NCBI GenBank assembly: GCA_965112735.1
Contig: OZ218963.1
Span: 2,604,001 to 2,668,000, forward strand
Reading direction: 5' to 3'
Length of the DNA: 64,000 nt
Source: Phaeosaccion multiseriatum
Lineage: Eukaryota > Ochrophyta, other classes
Shown here: positions 39,274 to 48,655 of the stretch, in pieces
Layout of the letters: the number at the start of each line of letters is the position of its first letter
How positions within the stretch are numbered: position 1 is the first letter of the stretch
Position numbers and translations under genes: made by a program
Notes under the pieces: generated by a model
Told to the model about the DNA's origin: nothing
The model's input: only the letters and a program-made list of their open reading frames with translations
Database searches by the model: none

Positions 39274-40854
39274 GTGGGGGCGACGGCGGAGGCACAGCGG
39301 CGGGTCTGGAGGGCCCGACAGGTTGTGGTCATGCGGCGGTGGCGTGAAGGGCATGTGTTCCGCTGCCCTGCGTCTGCGGCCGCTGGCGTGCCCCGGGGGG
39401 TCATGTCTCTGCCGCTCGGGGTCCCTCCATGGGAACAGTCTCTCCGTGACCCCAGCCTGCTTCGTGAGTGGGTGTGGGCGGCGCAGGAGTGGGTGATCAG
39501 CGACGCACAGACAGCTACGCAAGCTGCACAGCGCTGGGCGGCAGAGTGCGCGGCCGCGCACGCGCGTGTGCTGACGTGGGCGGCCGAAACGTTTGTGATT
39601 CCGTCGGCTGGCCGTCGCGTGCCTTCGGGGGTGGGGGCTGGGCCTTCAGTCGCGCCGGCAGGGGGTTCTGCTCTGCTGGTCGACGATTGCGATGATTTCG
39701 ACGCGCTGCTCGCGGAGCACGTCACCCTGCTGCCGGAGTGTAGTGGTGCTCTTCCTGCATTGTCTCCGACGGCGAAGGCGTGTCGAGCAGCCGCGCTCCT
39801 GGCACCAGCTGCAGACCCGGTGGAGAGGGAGTGCGTCAGTGGGTGCTCTCTGAGTGCGGAGCGGGAGCCCTGCGAGGTGTGCGTGCAGCGAGCGAGGGTG
39901 GAGATGGCGGCGCTCTCAGTTACTGACGATACAGGGGCGGCGTATCTGCGGCGGGAGGCGAGGCGGAAGCAGATTGAGATGACTCTGGCGATTAAGCAGA
40001 CAGGGCGTACCGGGGTGGCGGTCAATCCGCGTGGGCATACGGTATCGGTGGTGCTTCAGTCTGCCCTTCAATTGCGCGAGCATCCGTCACGGGCTCCGAT
40101 GTCGCTCACGGTGCAGGCCTTGGTGGACACCGGCGCCACTCACACGTGTGCCTCACGTGCGACCTTTGATCGTGGCGTCGCCGCAGGGGTCTTTCAGGTG
40201 CGGGACTTGGCGGAGGAGCGAGTGGCAGTTCGGTACGCCACGACTCAGGCCGCTACTTCAGCCTCGCTCGCTCGGGTGTGGGTGCAAATCGCCCTCACGC
40301 CTACGTGTCAGCCGGTGGTGGCCATGTGGGTAGTGGAGCACCTCGCCCGTCCCTTGATCTTAGGCCAAGACGTGCTCACGATGGTGGGGGCGGTTACTGA
40401 CCACAAGGTTCATCAGCTGTACGTGCACCCCACGGAGGCGAGTTCTCCGTCGTCGGAGCCGCGGTCGGAGGTCGACGACACCATCGCCGTGGCCGCTGTC
40501 AGCTTGGGGGAGTGTCAGGTGCTGGCGACTGAGGCACTTCGCCTCGCCCCGGGCGGCAAGGCCGCGCTCGTGCTGGAGGTGGACGGGGGTGTCGCAGGCG
40601 GGCGTCTCAGTGTGGAGTTGGGTGCCCACGGGCAGTTGCAGGCGCAGCAGGAGGCGTTGTGGTGGCTGAACCACGAGCAAGTCCTGGTGAGTCGTGCGGC
40701 GTGCGTGGTCGGTGCCACGCAGCAGTGGAGCATCGGTATACACAATCAGCACAATGAGACGATAGTCGTGGTCCCTGGGCAGGCTGTGGGCGTGGGCACG
40801 TATCTGCTGGCGGAGGAGGATCGGGGGGGCAGCGGTGGAGGTGGCGTTATGTGA
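39274..40854 (+). CDS. Family F protease-containing frame
   Basis: Frame of about 526 codons, open upstream without a clear ATG, so the start is uncertain. The N-terminal 170 residues are Ala/Trp-rich and unassigned. A Cys cluster (CEVCVQR) precedes a retropepsin domain with the active site LVDTGATH (around nt 40121-40145) and the closing flap-side motif RPLILGQDVL. The same post-protease block as in X follows (HNETIVVVPGQAVG). X4 has DSG where F has DTG. The frame ends TGA and overlaps the next frame by 20 nt. Confidence 0.82.
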   Translation: MGATAEAQRRVWRARQVVVMRRWREGHVFRCPASAAAGVPRGVMSLPLGVPPWEQSLRDPSLLREWVWAAQEWVISDAQTATQAAQRWAAECAAAHARVLTWAAETFVIPSAGRRVPSGVGAGPSVAPAGGSALLVDDCDDFDALLAEHVTLLPECSGALPALSPTAKACRAAALLAPAADPVERECVSGCSLSAEREPCEVCVQRARVEMAALSVTDDTGAAYLRREARRKQIEMTLAIKQTGRTGVAVNPRGHTVSVVLQSALQLREHPSRAPMSLTVQALVDTGATHTCASRATFDRGVAAGVFQVRDLAEERVAVRYATTQAATSASLARVWVQIALTPTCQPVVAMWVVEHLARPLILGQDVLTMVGAVTDHKVHQLYVHPTEASSPSSEPRSEVDDTIAVAAVSLGECQVLATEALRLAPGGKAALVLEVDGGVAGGRLSVELGAHGQLQAQQEALWWLNHEQVLVSRAACVVGATQQWSIGIHNQHNETIVVVPGQAVGVGTYLLAEEDRGGSGGGGVM

Positions 40855-43585
40855 GCCGGCTCCTCTTGTTGCGCCTTGCACGCCGGCCGGGGGCCTTCGT
40901 TCGCTCCCGCGTCGCTGGGCACGCTGGGGTGCGTCTCGTGCTGTGGTCGGTGGCGAGGAGCGTGGTGGTGGTGTCGGTGGAGGAAGTGCAGCAGCGGCCG
41001 TCGCAGGCACAGGAGTAGGAGGAGGCACCGGTGGAGTGGCTGCCTTGTGGCCTTCAGGTGGCGCTGGGGGAGCCGGAGGAGGAGGAGGAGGAGGAGATGG
41101 AGGAGGCGGCGACGGCGGAGGCGGCGCTGGCGGGGACGGAGGAGGAGGAGGCGTAGAAAGAGGAGATGGCGAAGGCGGCGCAGGTGGAGGTGGCGCTGGA
41201 GGAGACGGAGGAGGAGGAGGAGGAGGAGATGGCGGAGGCGGCGACGGTGGAGGAGGAGGAGGCAACGACGGAGCGGCCCGACAGGCGTGGCTCGCGGCTG
41301 TGGCTTTGCGTGAGCGCTGGGGACGCGAGGCAGTGGCCTCCGATCTGGTCGATGGGCCTGAGGATGTTTTCCGCCCTGTGCCGCTGGGGCCCGTGGCTCT
41401 GGGAGCCGTCCGTGCTCCGGTCGTGCAGGCAGTGCGGCCCGTGACGAGGGAGTCGGGCAAACACAGGCCATGCAGGCCTACTCGGCTGGGGCTCGGTCGG
41501 CGTCTACGGGTAGCGCGGCGGCACGTCTCACTCTCAGTGGAGGGGCCTTTTACTGCTGGTCCTAGCATCTTGGCTCGACACGCACGGGCCGTGGCGGCCG
41601 CAGCCGCCGCTGGAGGAGGCACAGGTGGTGGTGGTGGAGGAGGAGGAGGAGGAGGAGGAGGAGGAGGAGGAGGAGGAGGAGGAGGAGGAGGCGGAGGAGG
41701 CGGAGGAGGAGGAGCAGGAGGAGGCTCAGAGGGCGGAGGAGACGGAGGAGGCGAAGGAGGAGGAGGAGGAGGAGGAGGAGGAGGAGGAGGAGGAGGAGGA
41801 GGCGGAGGAGGAGGAGGAGGAGGAAGAGGAGGAGGAGGAGGAGGAGGAGGAGGAGGAGGAGGAGGAGGAGGAGGCGGAGGAGGAGGAGGCGGAGGAGGCG
41901 GCGGCGGAGGAGGAGGAGGAGGCGGAGGAGGAGGAGGAGGAGGAGGAGGAGGAGGAGGAGGAGGAGGAGGAGGAGGAGGAGGAGGAGGAGGAGGAGGAGG
42001 AGGAGGAGGTGCCCCTTCCCTGTGCGTGTCCGAGGTCTGTGTGGCAGCGGTGGACGGGGGGCCCTCAATTGGCGACGCTGTGACTGGGGCGGTGGAGGTG
42101 GTGCCACCCACGGTGTCTCCACAGGCCACTCTGCATACCTTGCAGGATGACGTGGCGATGGGGCAGCAGGTTGAGGCTACGGCGGGCAGCCTGCACGGCC
42201 CGACCTGGGCTATCGACGAGCATGGTGCCTTGACGCTTGGTGGCACGGGTGATGGACGGCAGGCGGGCACACGGGAGGCCGCTCACAGCTTGATCCTGCG
42301 TGAGTGGGCGCCGTGCCTTGCAGCGAGTGGGCAGGAGCGGCTCCGTACGTGCTTGGCGGCTGCGGAGGTGGGTGCAGTTACGGCTCTCCTGCTCTTACGC
42401 CCACACGTGCAGCAGACGCAAGGGGGACTCGAGGGTGTCGATGATGTGGTGGTGGCCCGGTGGTTGGAGCAACTCTTGTCCATGTGGAGCAGTCACTCGT
42501 TGCTGAAGCAGGCCGGTGTGGAGACGGAGCTGAACGCAGCACTGCAGTTATTCCTCACCATTCGGCGACTATTGTGGCAGTGTCGTGTCCTGCGGGCGGA
42601 GGTTGGAGGATTGGCAGGTGGTGAATGTGTGCAGCAGCAGCGGCGACGGGCGCAAGCAGCAGTGGCACGTGCCACATTCTACCAGGCGCAGCTGCCCCAG
42701 CACATGCACGCTATGACCATCGGTGATGAAGGTTGGACAGAAGCGCAGCGGTGGGGCTTGGTGGTGGTGTTGAAGCAGCGAGTAGCGGCATTCTGCGTGG
42801 ATGGGAGCGACTACGGCCGCACTGATTCGGGACGGTTTGGTGTTCCGTTGTTGGACCCGAAGCAGCCGCCAATTCGGAGTGCGGCACGGCGCTACCCTCC
42901 TCCGGTCCGCCGCGGTATTGAGATTGAGTTGAACAAGATGTTAGCGGCAGAGATCATCCGGCCCAGCACAGCAGCCTGGGCCACTCCTCTCATGGCCGTG
43001 TTGAAGACGGACGAGCACGGCAACACCAAGTGCCACGAGGACGGCACTCCGATTGTGCGGATGACGTGTGACCTGCCACAGCTCAATGACGCGTGCCGCA
43101 CGGAGGCGCCCGCCATGCCAGTGGTGGATGATTTGCTGGCGGAGATGCAGGGGTCTACGGTCTTTTCGGTGATGGACATCATGTCCGGCTACTTCAACGT
43201 GCCGATGGCCACCACGGAGGACGAGGACATCTCTACCTTTGTCTGTCACAGTGGCACGTACGCCTGGCGGGTCATGCCACAGGGAGCGAAGAATGCACCC
43301 GCCACGTTCGTACGCCTTATGAACACGGTTTTGCAGGGCCTGCAGGCGTTTGTGGCGTGCTTTGTGGACGACATTGCGGTCTTCTCCGCCACGGTGGATC
43401 AGCACATTGGCCAGTTAGACCAAGTTCTCGGCAGGATGGTGCAGCACAAGCTCAAGCTGGCGCCGAGCAAGGTGGTGTTGGGGGCACCACAGGTGCGCTT
43501 CTGCGGGCATTTGGTGGATAGTGAGGGGGTGCGGGCCGATCCAGCCAAGTATGCAGCAGTGCGAGCGCTGGCCAAGCCCACCGCG
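40835..43585 (+). CDS. Family F linker with giant polyglycine/GGA tracts, and RT
   Basis: Continues pol in another frame after the protease. Residues translated from about 41065-41270 and 41621-42009 are almost pure glycine, encoded by GGA/GGC/GGT. A linker homologous to X follows, then the RT (RRGIEIELNKMLAAEIIRPS, active site FVDDIAVF). The sequence ends abruptly at the X LTR. The X linker at the same place is Gln/Arg-rich with no such tract. The frame change between protease and RT could be programmed or a mutation; X2 has both in one frame, which favours mutation. Confidence 0.8.
41621..42009 (+). repeat. GGA trinucleotide tract, about 390 bp
   Basis: Nearly uninterrupted GGA with occasional GGC and AGG variants, all purine on the plus strand. 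A related, less pure tract lies at 41065-41270. The frame stays open through both. Confidence 0.97.
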
Positions 43586-43780
43586 TGTCGAAACTACCGA
43601 CAGCTAGCCTCAAAGCCAAGCTAGAGCAGAGCAGAAGCTGAAGCAAGCACCCGGAAGCCAGCCCACACGCAGGCTGCGCTTCCCTTCTTTTATTACTGAT
43701 TTACCGTCTGTTGGCCCGTTTTCCGGCCGTTACACTACTGATTGGGTCCCCAAGGGACCCCAACTAGGCCACTTCTAACA
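43586..43780 (-). repeat. X-family LTR, left end of the inverted repeat
   Basis: Complete 195 bp in minus orientation. Its outer base abuts truncated family F RT. Confidence 0.95.
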
Positions 43781-43818
43781 TCCCCCTCACTACACCCCCG
43801 CCTCTTCAGCCAGCTCCC

Positions 43819-44324
43819 TCAGAAGCCGAGATGCGAGCGATAGAATTGCGTCTCGTGCGCCAGCCCGCTGCCCCACTTCTCATGTTGCCGCAGACGGATC
43901 GTGCTTTCCCGTTTAGACCTATGCCCTCTTTTGACATTCACTCCTGGATCAAGGGCAGTGTGCGGAAGGGCGTTCTCGAACGCCTCTATGGCCTTGGCGT
44001 GTCCCCGCTCCAGTAACCACTCAGCCCATTCCCAGGTCTGGAAAGTGCCGCCGTCCGACACGGCCCACCGCACGTTTTACTCTCGCCGCAGTGGCAGCCC
44101 CGTGGCTTTGCGCCAGCGGAACTTCACAATCCTCGCCAGCGTGGGCACTTTCCCCTCACTCACCTCGTCCAGCTCTAAGCTACGCTGCTCCTGCATTGCG
44201 CTGGTAGCCCACTGAGGAGAGCACCAACGGATATGATACCTGGCGAACCCTTCCGGGAGACCGAAGGGCCGCTCGCTCACCCCATCGATGAACGGCTTCG
44301 TCAAGTCTCTGTGGTACGCCCGTT
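43819..44324 (-). pseudogene. X Pol C-terminal tail, left arm
   Basis: Minus-strand chromodomain-like tail, interrupted at 44074-44076 by a TAA from a two-base difference (TTTTACTC here, TTATACTC in the other copies). Ends at the H1 hairpin within the codons for RAYHRDLTKPF. Confidence 0.9.
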
Positions 44325-44937
44325 TGTTAGAAGTCGTACTTTTGCTAGACTAATACCTGCCCTCTGAATTCAGACCGGGAGGTATCAGTCTAGCAAAAGT
44401 ACGACTTCTAACAAGACCGTTGCTAGAATACGAACCCCCCCCCCCCACCGCACATAGTGAAGAGAAGTAACTCGCAGTCTGAGAATCAGCATCATGGGCC
44501 AGCAAGCTGGTAACAGTTTTCGCCGAAAAATACGCTTTTTCACAAGCGACAGCTAAGGTTCGAACTCACAACTAGCCTTGTTAGAAGTCGTACTTTTGCT
44601 AGACTGATACCTGCCCTCTGAATAATTTTATATTTTATATTCAGAGGGCAGGTATCAGTCTAGCAAAAGTACGACTTCTAACAAGGCTAGTTGTGAGTTC
44701 GAACCTTAGCTGTCGCTTGTGAAAAAGCGTATTTTTCGGCGAAAACTGTTACCAGCTTGCTGGCCCATGATGCTGATTCTCAGACTGCGAGTTACTTCTC
44801 TTCACTATGTGCGGTGGGGGGGGGGGGTTCGTCTTCTAGCAACGGTCTTGTTAGAAGTCGTACTTTTGCTAGACTGATACCTCCCGGTCTGAATTCAGAG
44901 GGCAGGTATCAGTCTAGCAAAAATACGACTTCTAACA
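44325..44937. mobile_element. Symmetric H1 cluster at the palindrome centre
   Basis: Hairpins at 44325-44413, about 44579-44683 (with an extra AT-rich insert) and 44849-44937, separated by two internal regions in opposite orientation. The external flanks CGTT and AACG are complements, not direct repeats, as expected if the whole structure mirrors around the centre. Confidence 0.9.
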
Positions 44938-45443
44938 AACGGGCGTACCACAGAGACTTGACGAAGCCGTTCATCGATGGGGTGAGCGAGCGGCCCTTCG
45001 GTCTCCCGGAAGGGTTCGCCAGGTATCATATCCGTTGGTGCTCTCCTCAGTGGGCTACCAGCGCAATGCAGGAGCAGCGTAGCTTAGAGCTGGACGAGGT
45101 GAGTGAGGGGAAAGTGCCCACGCTGGCGAGGATTGTGAAGTTCCGCTGGCGCAAAGCCACGGGGCTGCCACTGCGGCGAGAGTATAACGTGCGGTGGGCG
45201 GTGGCGGACGGCGGCACTTTCCAGACCTGGGAATGGGCTGAGTGGTGGCTGGAGCGGGGACACGCCAAGGCCATAGAGGCGTTCGAGAAAGCCCTTCCGC
45301 ACACTGCCCTTGATCCAGGAGTGAATGTCAAAAGAGGGCATATGTCTAAACGGGAAAGCACGATCCGTCTGCGGCAACATGAGAAGTGGGGCAGCGGGCT
45401 GGCGCACGAGACGCAATTCTATCGCTCGCATCTCGGCTTCTGA
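44938..45443 (+). pseudogene. X Pol C-terminal tail, right arm
   Basis: Plus-strand copy of the chromodomain-like tail, open to the TGA at 45441-45443. It differs from the left arm at, for example, AVADGG versus AVSDGG and EWWLERG versus EWLLERG, so the arms have drifted or were made from different templates. Confidence 0.9.
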
Positions 45444-45481
45444 GGGAGCTGGCGGAAGAGGCGGGGGTGTAGTGAGGGGGG

Positions 45482-45676
45482 TGTTAGAAGTGGCCTAGTT
45501 GGGGTCCCTTGGGGACCCAATCAGTAGTGTAACGGCCGGAAAACGGGCCAACGAGACGGTACATCAGTAATAAAGAAAGGAAGCGCAGCCTGCGTGTGGG
45601 CTGGCTTCCGGGTGCTTGCTTCAGTTTCTGCTCTGCTCTAGCTTGGCTTTGAGGCTAGCTGTCGGTAGTTTCGACA
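45482..45676 (+). repeat. X-family LTR, right end of the inverted repeat
   Basis: 195 bp, plus orientation, followed immediately by G-element coding sequence. Confidence 0.95.
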
Positions 45677-46550
45677 GTAGTGCGGGTGAATGGTGTTCTC
45701 AGTGGTCTTGGTTCCACTACCGAAGTTGGTGCGCGGCCAAAGAGGAGGGGGCGGCGGTCGAAGAAGCGCAAGGTAAGGCCCGACGGGGTCAGTGATCCGG
45801 CAGAGCGGCAGCTGGAGGAGGAGCGGCAGTTGCAGCAGGAGATTGACGCGATGAAGTGTGATCCGGCAAGGCAGCGCCGGTGGCAGCAGGAGTTTAAAGC
45901 GGATCCTCCGGACTGGTGGGACGGGCCTTCTCTCTCTCTGAAGGATCGGCTGCAGCAATTGGAAACGGAGCAGGCCGCGCATGGAGTGCCTCGTACGGTT
46001 GCAACGCTGGGACAGCAGCTGACGGTGGGGACGAGCCAGCGCTAGCGCAGTCGTGCACAGCCACGGAGGGTGAGTTTAAGGCCTTGGGCTTTCTCACCCT
46101 GCCGTGGCTGGCAGGTGTGTGGAAGGGTGACCTGTCGAGTGCCACGTCACACACTGGTGGGTGAGTTTTACTTTTTTCCCAGTTTTTGGTTACAGTCGAG
46201 CTTCAGTAGGTGAAAACGCTTGAGTTGCGTGGGGACACGCAACATGTTAGAAGTCGTGCTTTTGCTAGACTGGTACCTACCCTCTGAATATTCAGACCGG
46301 GAGGTACCAGTCTAGCAAAAGCACGACTTCTAACAAACAGTCTTGTCAGGGGAGTGTTAGAAGTGCAGGGATGGCTGACGGGGATGTGGAAAGTCAGTCG
46401 TATGTCAGTGGCCCAGGCCTAGGCAACGCAGTGAGAAACGGGGCCCGTTTCTCACTATCCTCCTGTAGGTGGTCGTTTAGGACAGTGCATAGATAAGCTA
46501 ATAGATACAAGGCCGGCTGTCAGGCCAGCTTTGGGGTGCTGCTACCTTAT
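45677..46550 (+). pseudogene. Gag-only element G3, 5'-truncated, with solo H1 insertion
   Basis: Starts inside the Gag-like frame at the VVRVNGVLSGLGS region and encodes its C-terminal part (to 46045) with several deletions and substitutions relative to G1. Then come the 3' untranslated stretch and an LTR from 46385, truncated at 46550. An H1 hairpin with an AACA duplication splits the 3' region. It is more diverged from G1 than G2 is, so it is an older copy. Confidence 0.88.
46245..46335. repeat. Solo H1 hairpin with AACA target duplication
   Basis: 91-bp hairpin flanked by AACA (46241-46244, 46336-46339). The empty site is present in G1 (ACGCAACAGTC). A lone terminus with its own duplication is what a solo LTR looks like. 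Confidence 0.93.
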
Positions 46551-46943
46551 CCCGTCTGAATTCAGAGGGTAGGTACCAGTCTAGCAAAAGTACGACTTCT
46601 AACAAGGTAATTGCGAGTTCGAACCCTGGCTGTCGCTTGTGAAAAAAACGTATTTTTCGGCGAAAACTGGTACCGGCTTGCTGGCTTGCTGACCCATTAG
46701 TCTGATACCCAGACTGCGAGTTACTTCTCTCCACTATGTGCGGTGGGGGGGGGTTCGTCTTCTAGCAATGGGCTTGTTAGAAGTCGTACTTTTGCTAGAC
46801 TGGTACCTACCCTCCCGGTCTGAATTCAGAGGGTAGGTACCAGTCTAGCCAAAAGTACGACTTCTAACATTTTCCTAGACTGGTACCTCCCGGTCTGAAT
46901 GCAGAGGGTAGGTACCAGTCTAGCAAAAGTACGACTTCTAACA
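46551..46943 (+). mobile_element. H1 element remnants
   Basis: Half hairpin (46551-46604), internal region (46605-46774) opening with AGTTCGAACC-like sequence and ending near a G run, a 95-bp hairpin (46775-46869), and a further truncated hairpin (46870-46943). This is the H1 variant with GGTACC in place of GATACC. Confidence 0.85.
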
Positions 46944-46945
46944 GC

Positions 46946-47403
46946 TGTCGCCTACAGATAGGATGGAACTAGACACACGGACAAGGTAACAGCAACCCGA
47001 AAGCCAGCCTAGCAGCCAGCCTTGCCTCTATTACTTATCGCATGCTAGTCCTAAACGACCACCTACGCACGTAGGATAGTGAGAGCCACGCCACCCGTTC
47101 TCACCGTATCTGCCTGGGCCTGGGCCATTGACTTATGGCCCATCTCATCTGAGGCCTTCCAACATCCCCAATGCCTATCCCGGGGCCTTCCAACATCCCC
47201 AATAGCTATCCGCCACTTCCAACATCCCCTTGACAAGACTGTTGCGTGTCCCCACGCAACACAAGCGGATTCGCCTACTGAAGCTCGACTGTCGCACAAG
47301 CCTCCATGCTGCTTTCGAAAAAAAACCGGATGAGAATTATGCAACACTCACCCAGATGTGTGCGACCGCTCCTCCCACACACACCCCCTGTATTGATGAG
47401 AAA
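46946..47403 (-). mobile_element. Family F-type LTR with 3' untranslated tail, minus orientation
   Basis: A 219-bp LTR (46946-47164) homologous to 36392/39222. It is followed, as read upstream on the minus strand, by two repeats of a GGGGATGTTGGAAG-type motif and a G-like 3' region (GTGGGGACACGCAACAGTCT). It ends where the X4 LTR begins. No coding sequence is left. Confidence 0.85.
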
Positions 47404-47598
47404 TGTCGAAACTACCGACAGCTAGCCTCAAAGCCAAGCTAGAGCAGAGCAGAAGCTGAAGCAAGCACCCGGAAGCCAGCCCACACGCAGGCTGCGCTTC
47501 CTTTCTTTTATTACTGATTTACCGTCTGTTGGCCCGTTTTCCGGCCGTTACACTACTGATTGGGTCCCCAAGGGACCCCAACTAGGCCACTTCTAACA
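47404..47598 (-). repeat. X4 3' LTR, 195 bp
   Basis: Same ends and length as the other X LTRs. The purine tract is adjacent at 47599-47615 (read on the minus strand). Confidence 0.95.
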
Positions 47599-47636
47599 TC
47601 CCCCTCACTACACCCCCGCCTCTTCCGCCAGCTCCC

Positions 47637-48655
47637 TCAGAAGCCGAGATGCGAGCGATAGAATTGCGTCTCGTGCGCCAGCCCGCTGCCCCACTTCTCA
47701 TGTTGCCGCAGACGGATCGTGCTTTCCCGTTTAGACCTATGCCCTCTTTTGACATTCACTCCTGGATCAAGGGCAGTGTGCGGAAGGGCGTTCTCGAACG
47801 CCTCTATGGCCTTGGCGTGTCCCCGCTCCAGTAACCACTCAGCCCATTCCCAGGTCTGGAAAGTGCCGCCGTCCGACACGGCCCACCGCACGTTATACTC
47901 TCGCCGCAGTGGCAGCCCCGTGGCTTTGCGCCAGCGGAACTTCACAATCCTCGCCAGCGTGGGCACTTTCCCCTCACTCACCTCGTCCAGCTCTAAGCTA
48001 CGCTGCTCCTGCATTGCGCTGGTAGCCCACTGAGGAGAGCACCAACGGATATGATACCTGGCGAACCCTTCCGGGAGACCGAAGGGCCGCTCGCTCACCC
48101 CATCGATGAACGGCTTCGTCAAGTCTCTGTGGTACGCCCGTTGCAGCTGCTCCACACCATTGCCGCGCACCCGTTTCATAGACAGATACACTGCGCTGCG
48201 CTGCATGACCTGATAGTGCTCTTCACTCACCCGCCCATGCTGAGCACAGTAGGCCCCCAGAGATGGCCAAGGCAAGACTGTATAAGGACCATCCCACGAG
48301 TGCTGCAGAGCCTTGAGTTGCGCTGACGGGGGCCCTTCGAGCTCTTCCCCTTCTTGCTGGGCGGCGGCACCAGGACGATACAACATCACCTTGGTTCCGG
48401 GTCGCAGGGGCGTCGGCCAACGGCGTGAGGCGTTCTTCAGCTGCAATCTCCCGTGGTAGTCGCAGCGCCTCCCATTGACCACCGTCGCAGCCGCAGCCAG
48501 ACGTGCCCGCAGTTCGTGGACCCATGCCGAGGCAGACGAAAACGACCCGTCCTCCACTAGCGCCGGAAGCATCGCCTGTAGAGGCACCGGGGGGTGCCGA
48601 CCGAACAAGGCGTAGAATGGCGCCATCCCCGTGCTCTCCTGCGAGCGGCAGTTGT
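47637..48655 (-). CDS. X4 integrase C-terminal part and chromodomain-like tail
   Basis: Minus-strand frame from the G2 insertion to TGA. It contains the sequence after the catalytic Glu (NCRSQESTGMAPFYALFGRHP), the Arg/Ala-rich region and the tail. Without G2 it is continuous with the frame ending at 51280. Confidence 0.9.

Larger units (their letters stand above)
39223..43585 (+). mobile_element. Family F gypsy internal region, truncated in RT
   Basis: Follows the family F LTR directly. It contains protease and RT frames related to, but clearly diverged from, the X family, and stops in the RT thumb at about 43582. There the inverted X-LTR structure (43586) begins. RNase H, any exonuclease and integrase are lost. 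Confidence 0.85.
43586..45676. mobile_element. 2.1-kb inverted repeat bounded by two X LTRs
   Basis: Left arm: X LTR in minus orientation (43586-43780) and the last about 500 bp of X pol on the minus strand (to 44324). Centre: an H1 cluster (44325-44937). Right arm: the same pol piece on the plus strand (44938-45443) and an X LTR in plus orientation (45482-45676). The arithmetic midpoint, 44631, falls in an AT-rich insert (about 44623-44640) at the middle of a central H1 hairpin. The arms share private variants such as TGAAGAGAAG in the H1 internal copies but differ at a few pol positions. Confidence 0.93.

Noticed and set aside
40835-40854. Programmed frameshift between protease and RT in family F
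   Set aside because: X2 has the corresponding regions in one continuous frame, and no slippery site is evident, so mutation in this truncated copy is more likely.
40360-42270. 636-codon minus-strand frame rich in polyproline
   Set aside because: It is the complement of the GGA tract and of family F pol. An all-purine repeat leaves several frames open, and the plus strand carries the real protease and RT motifs.
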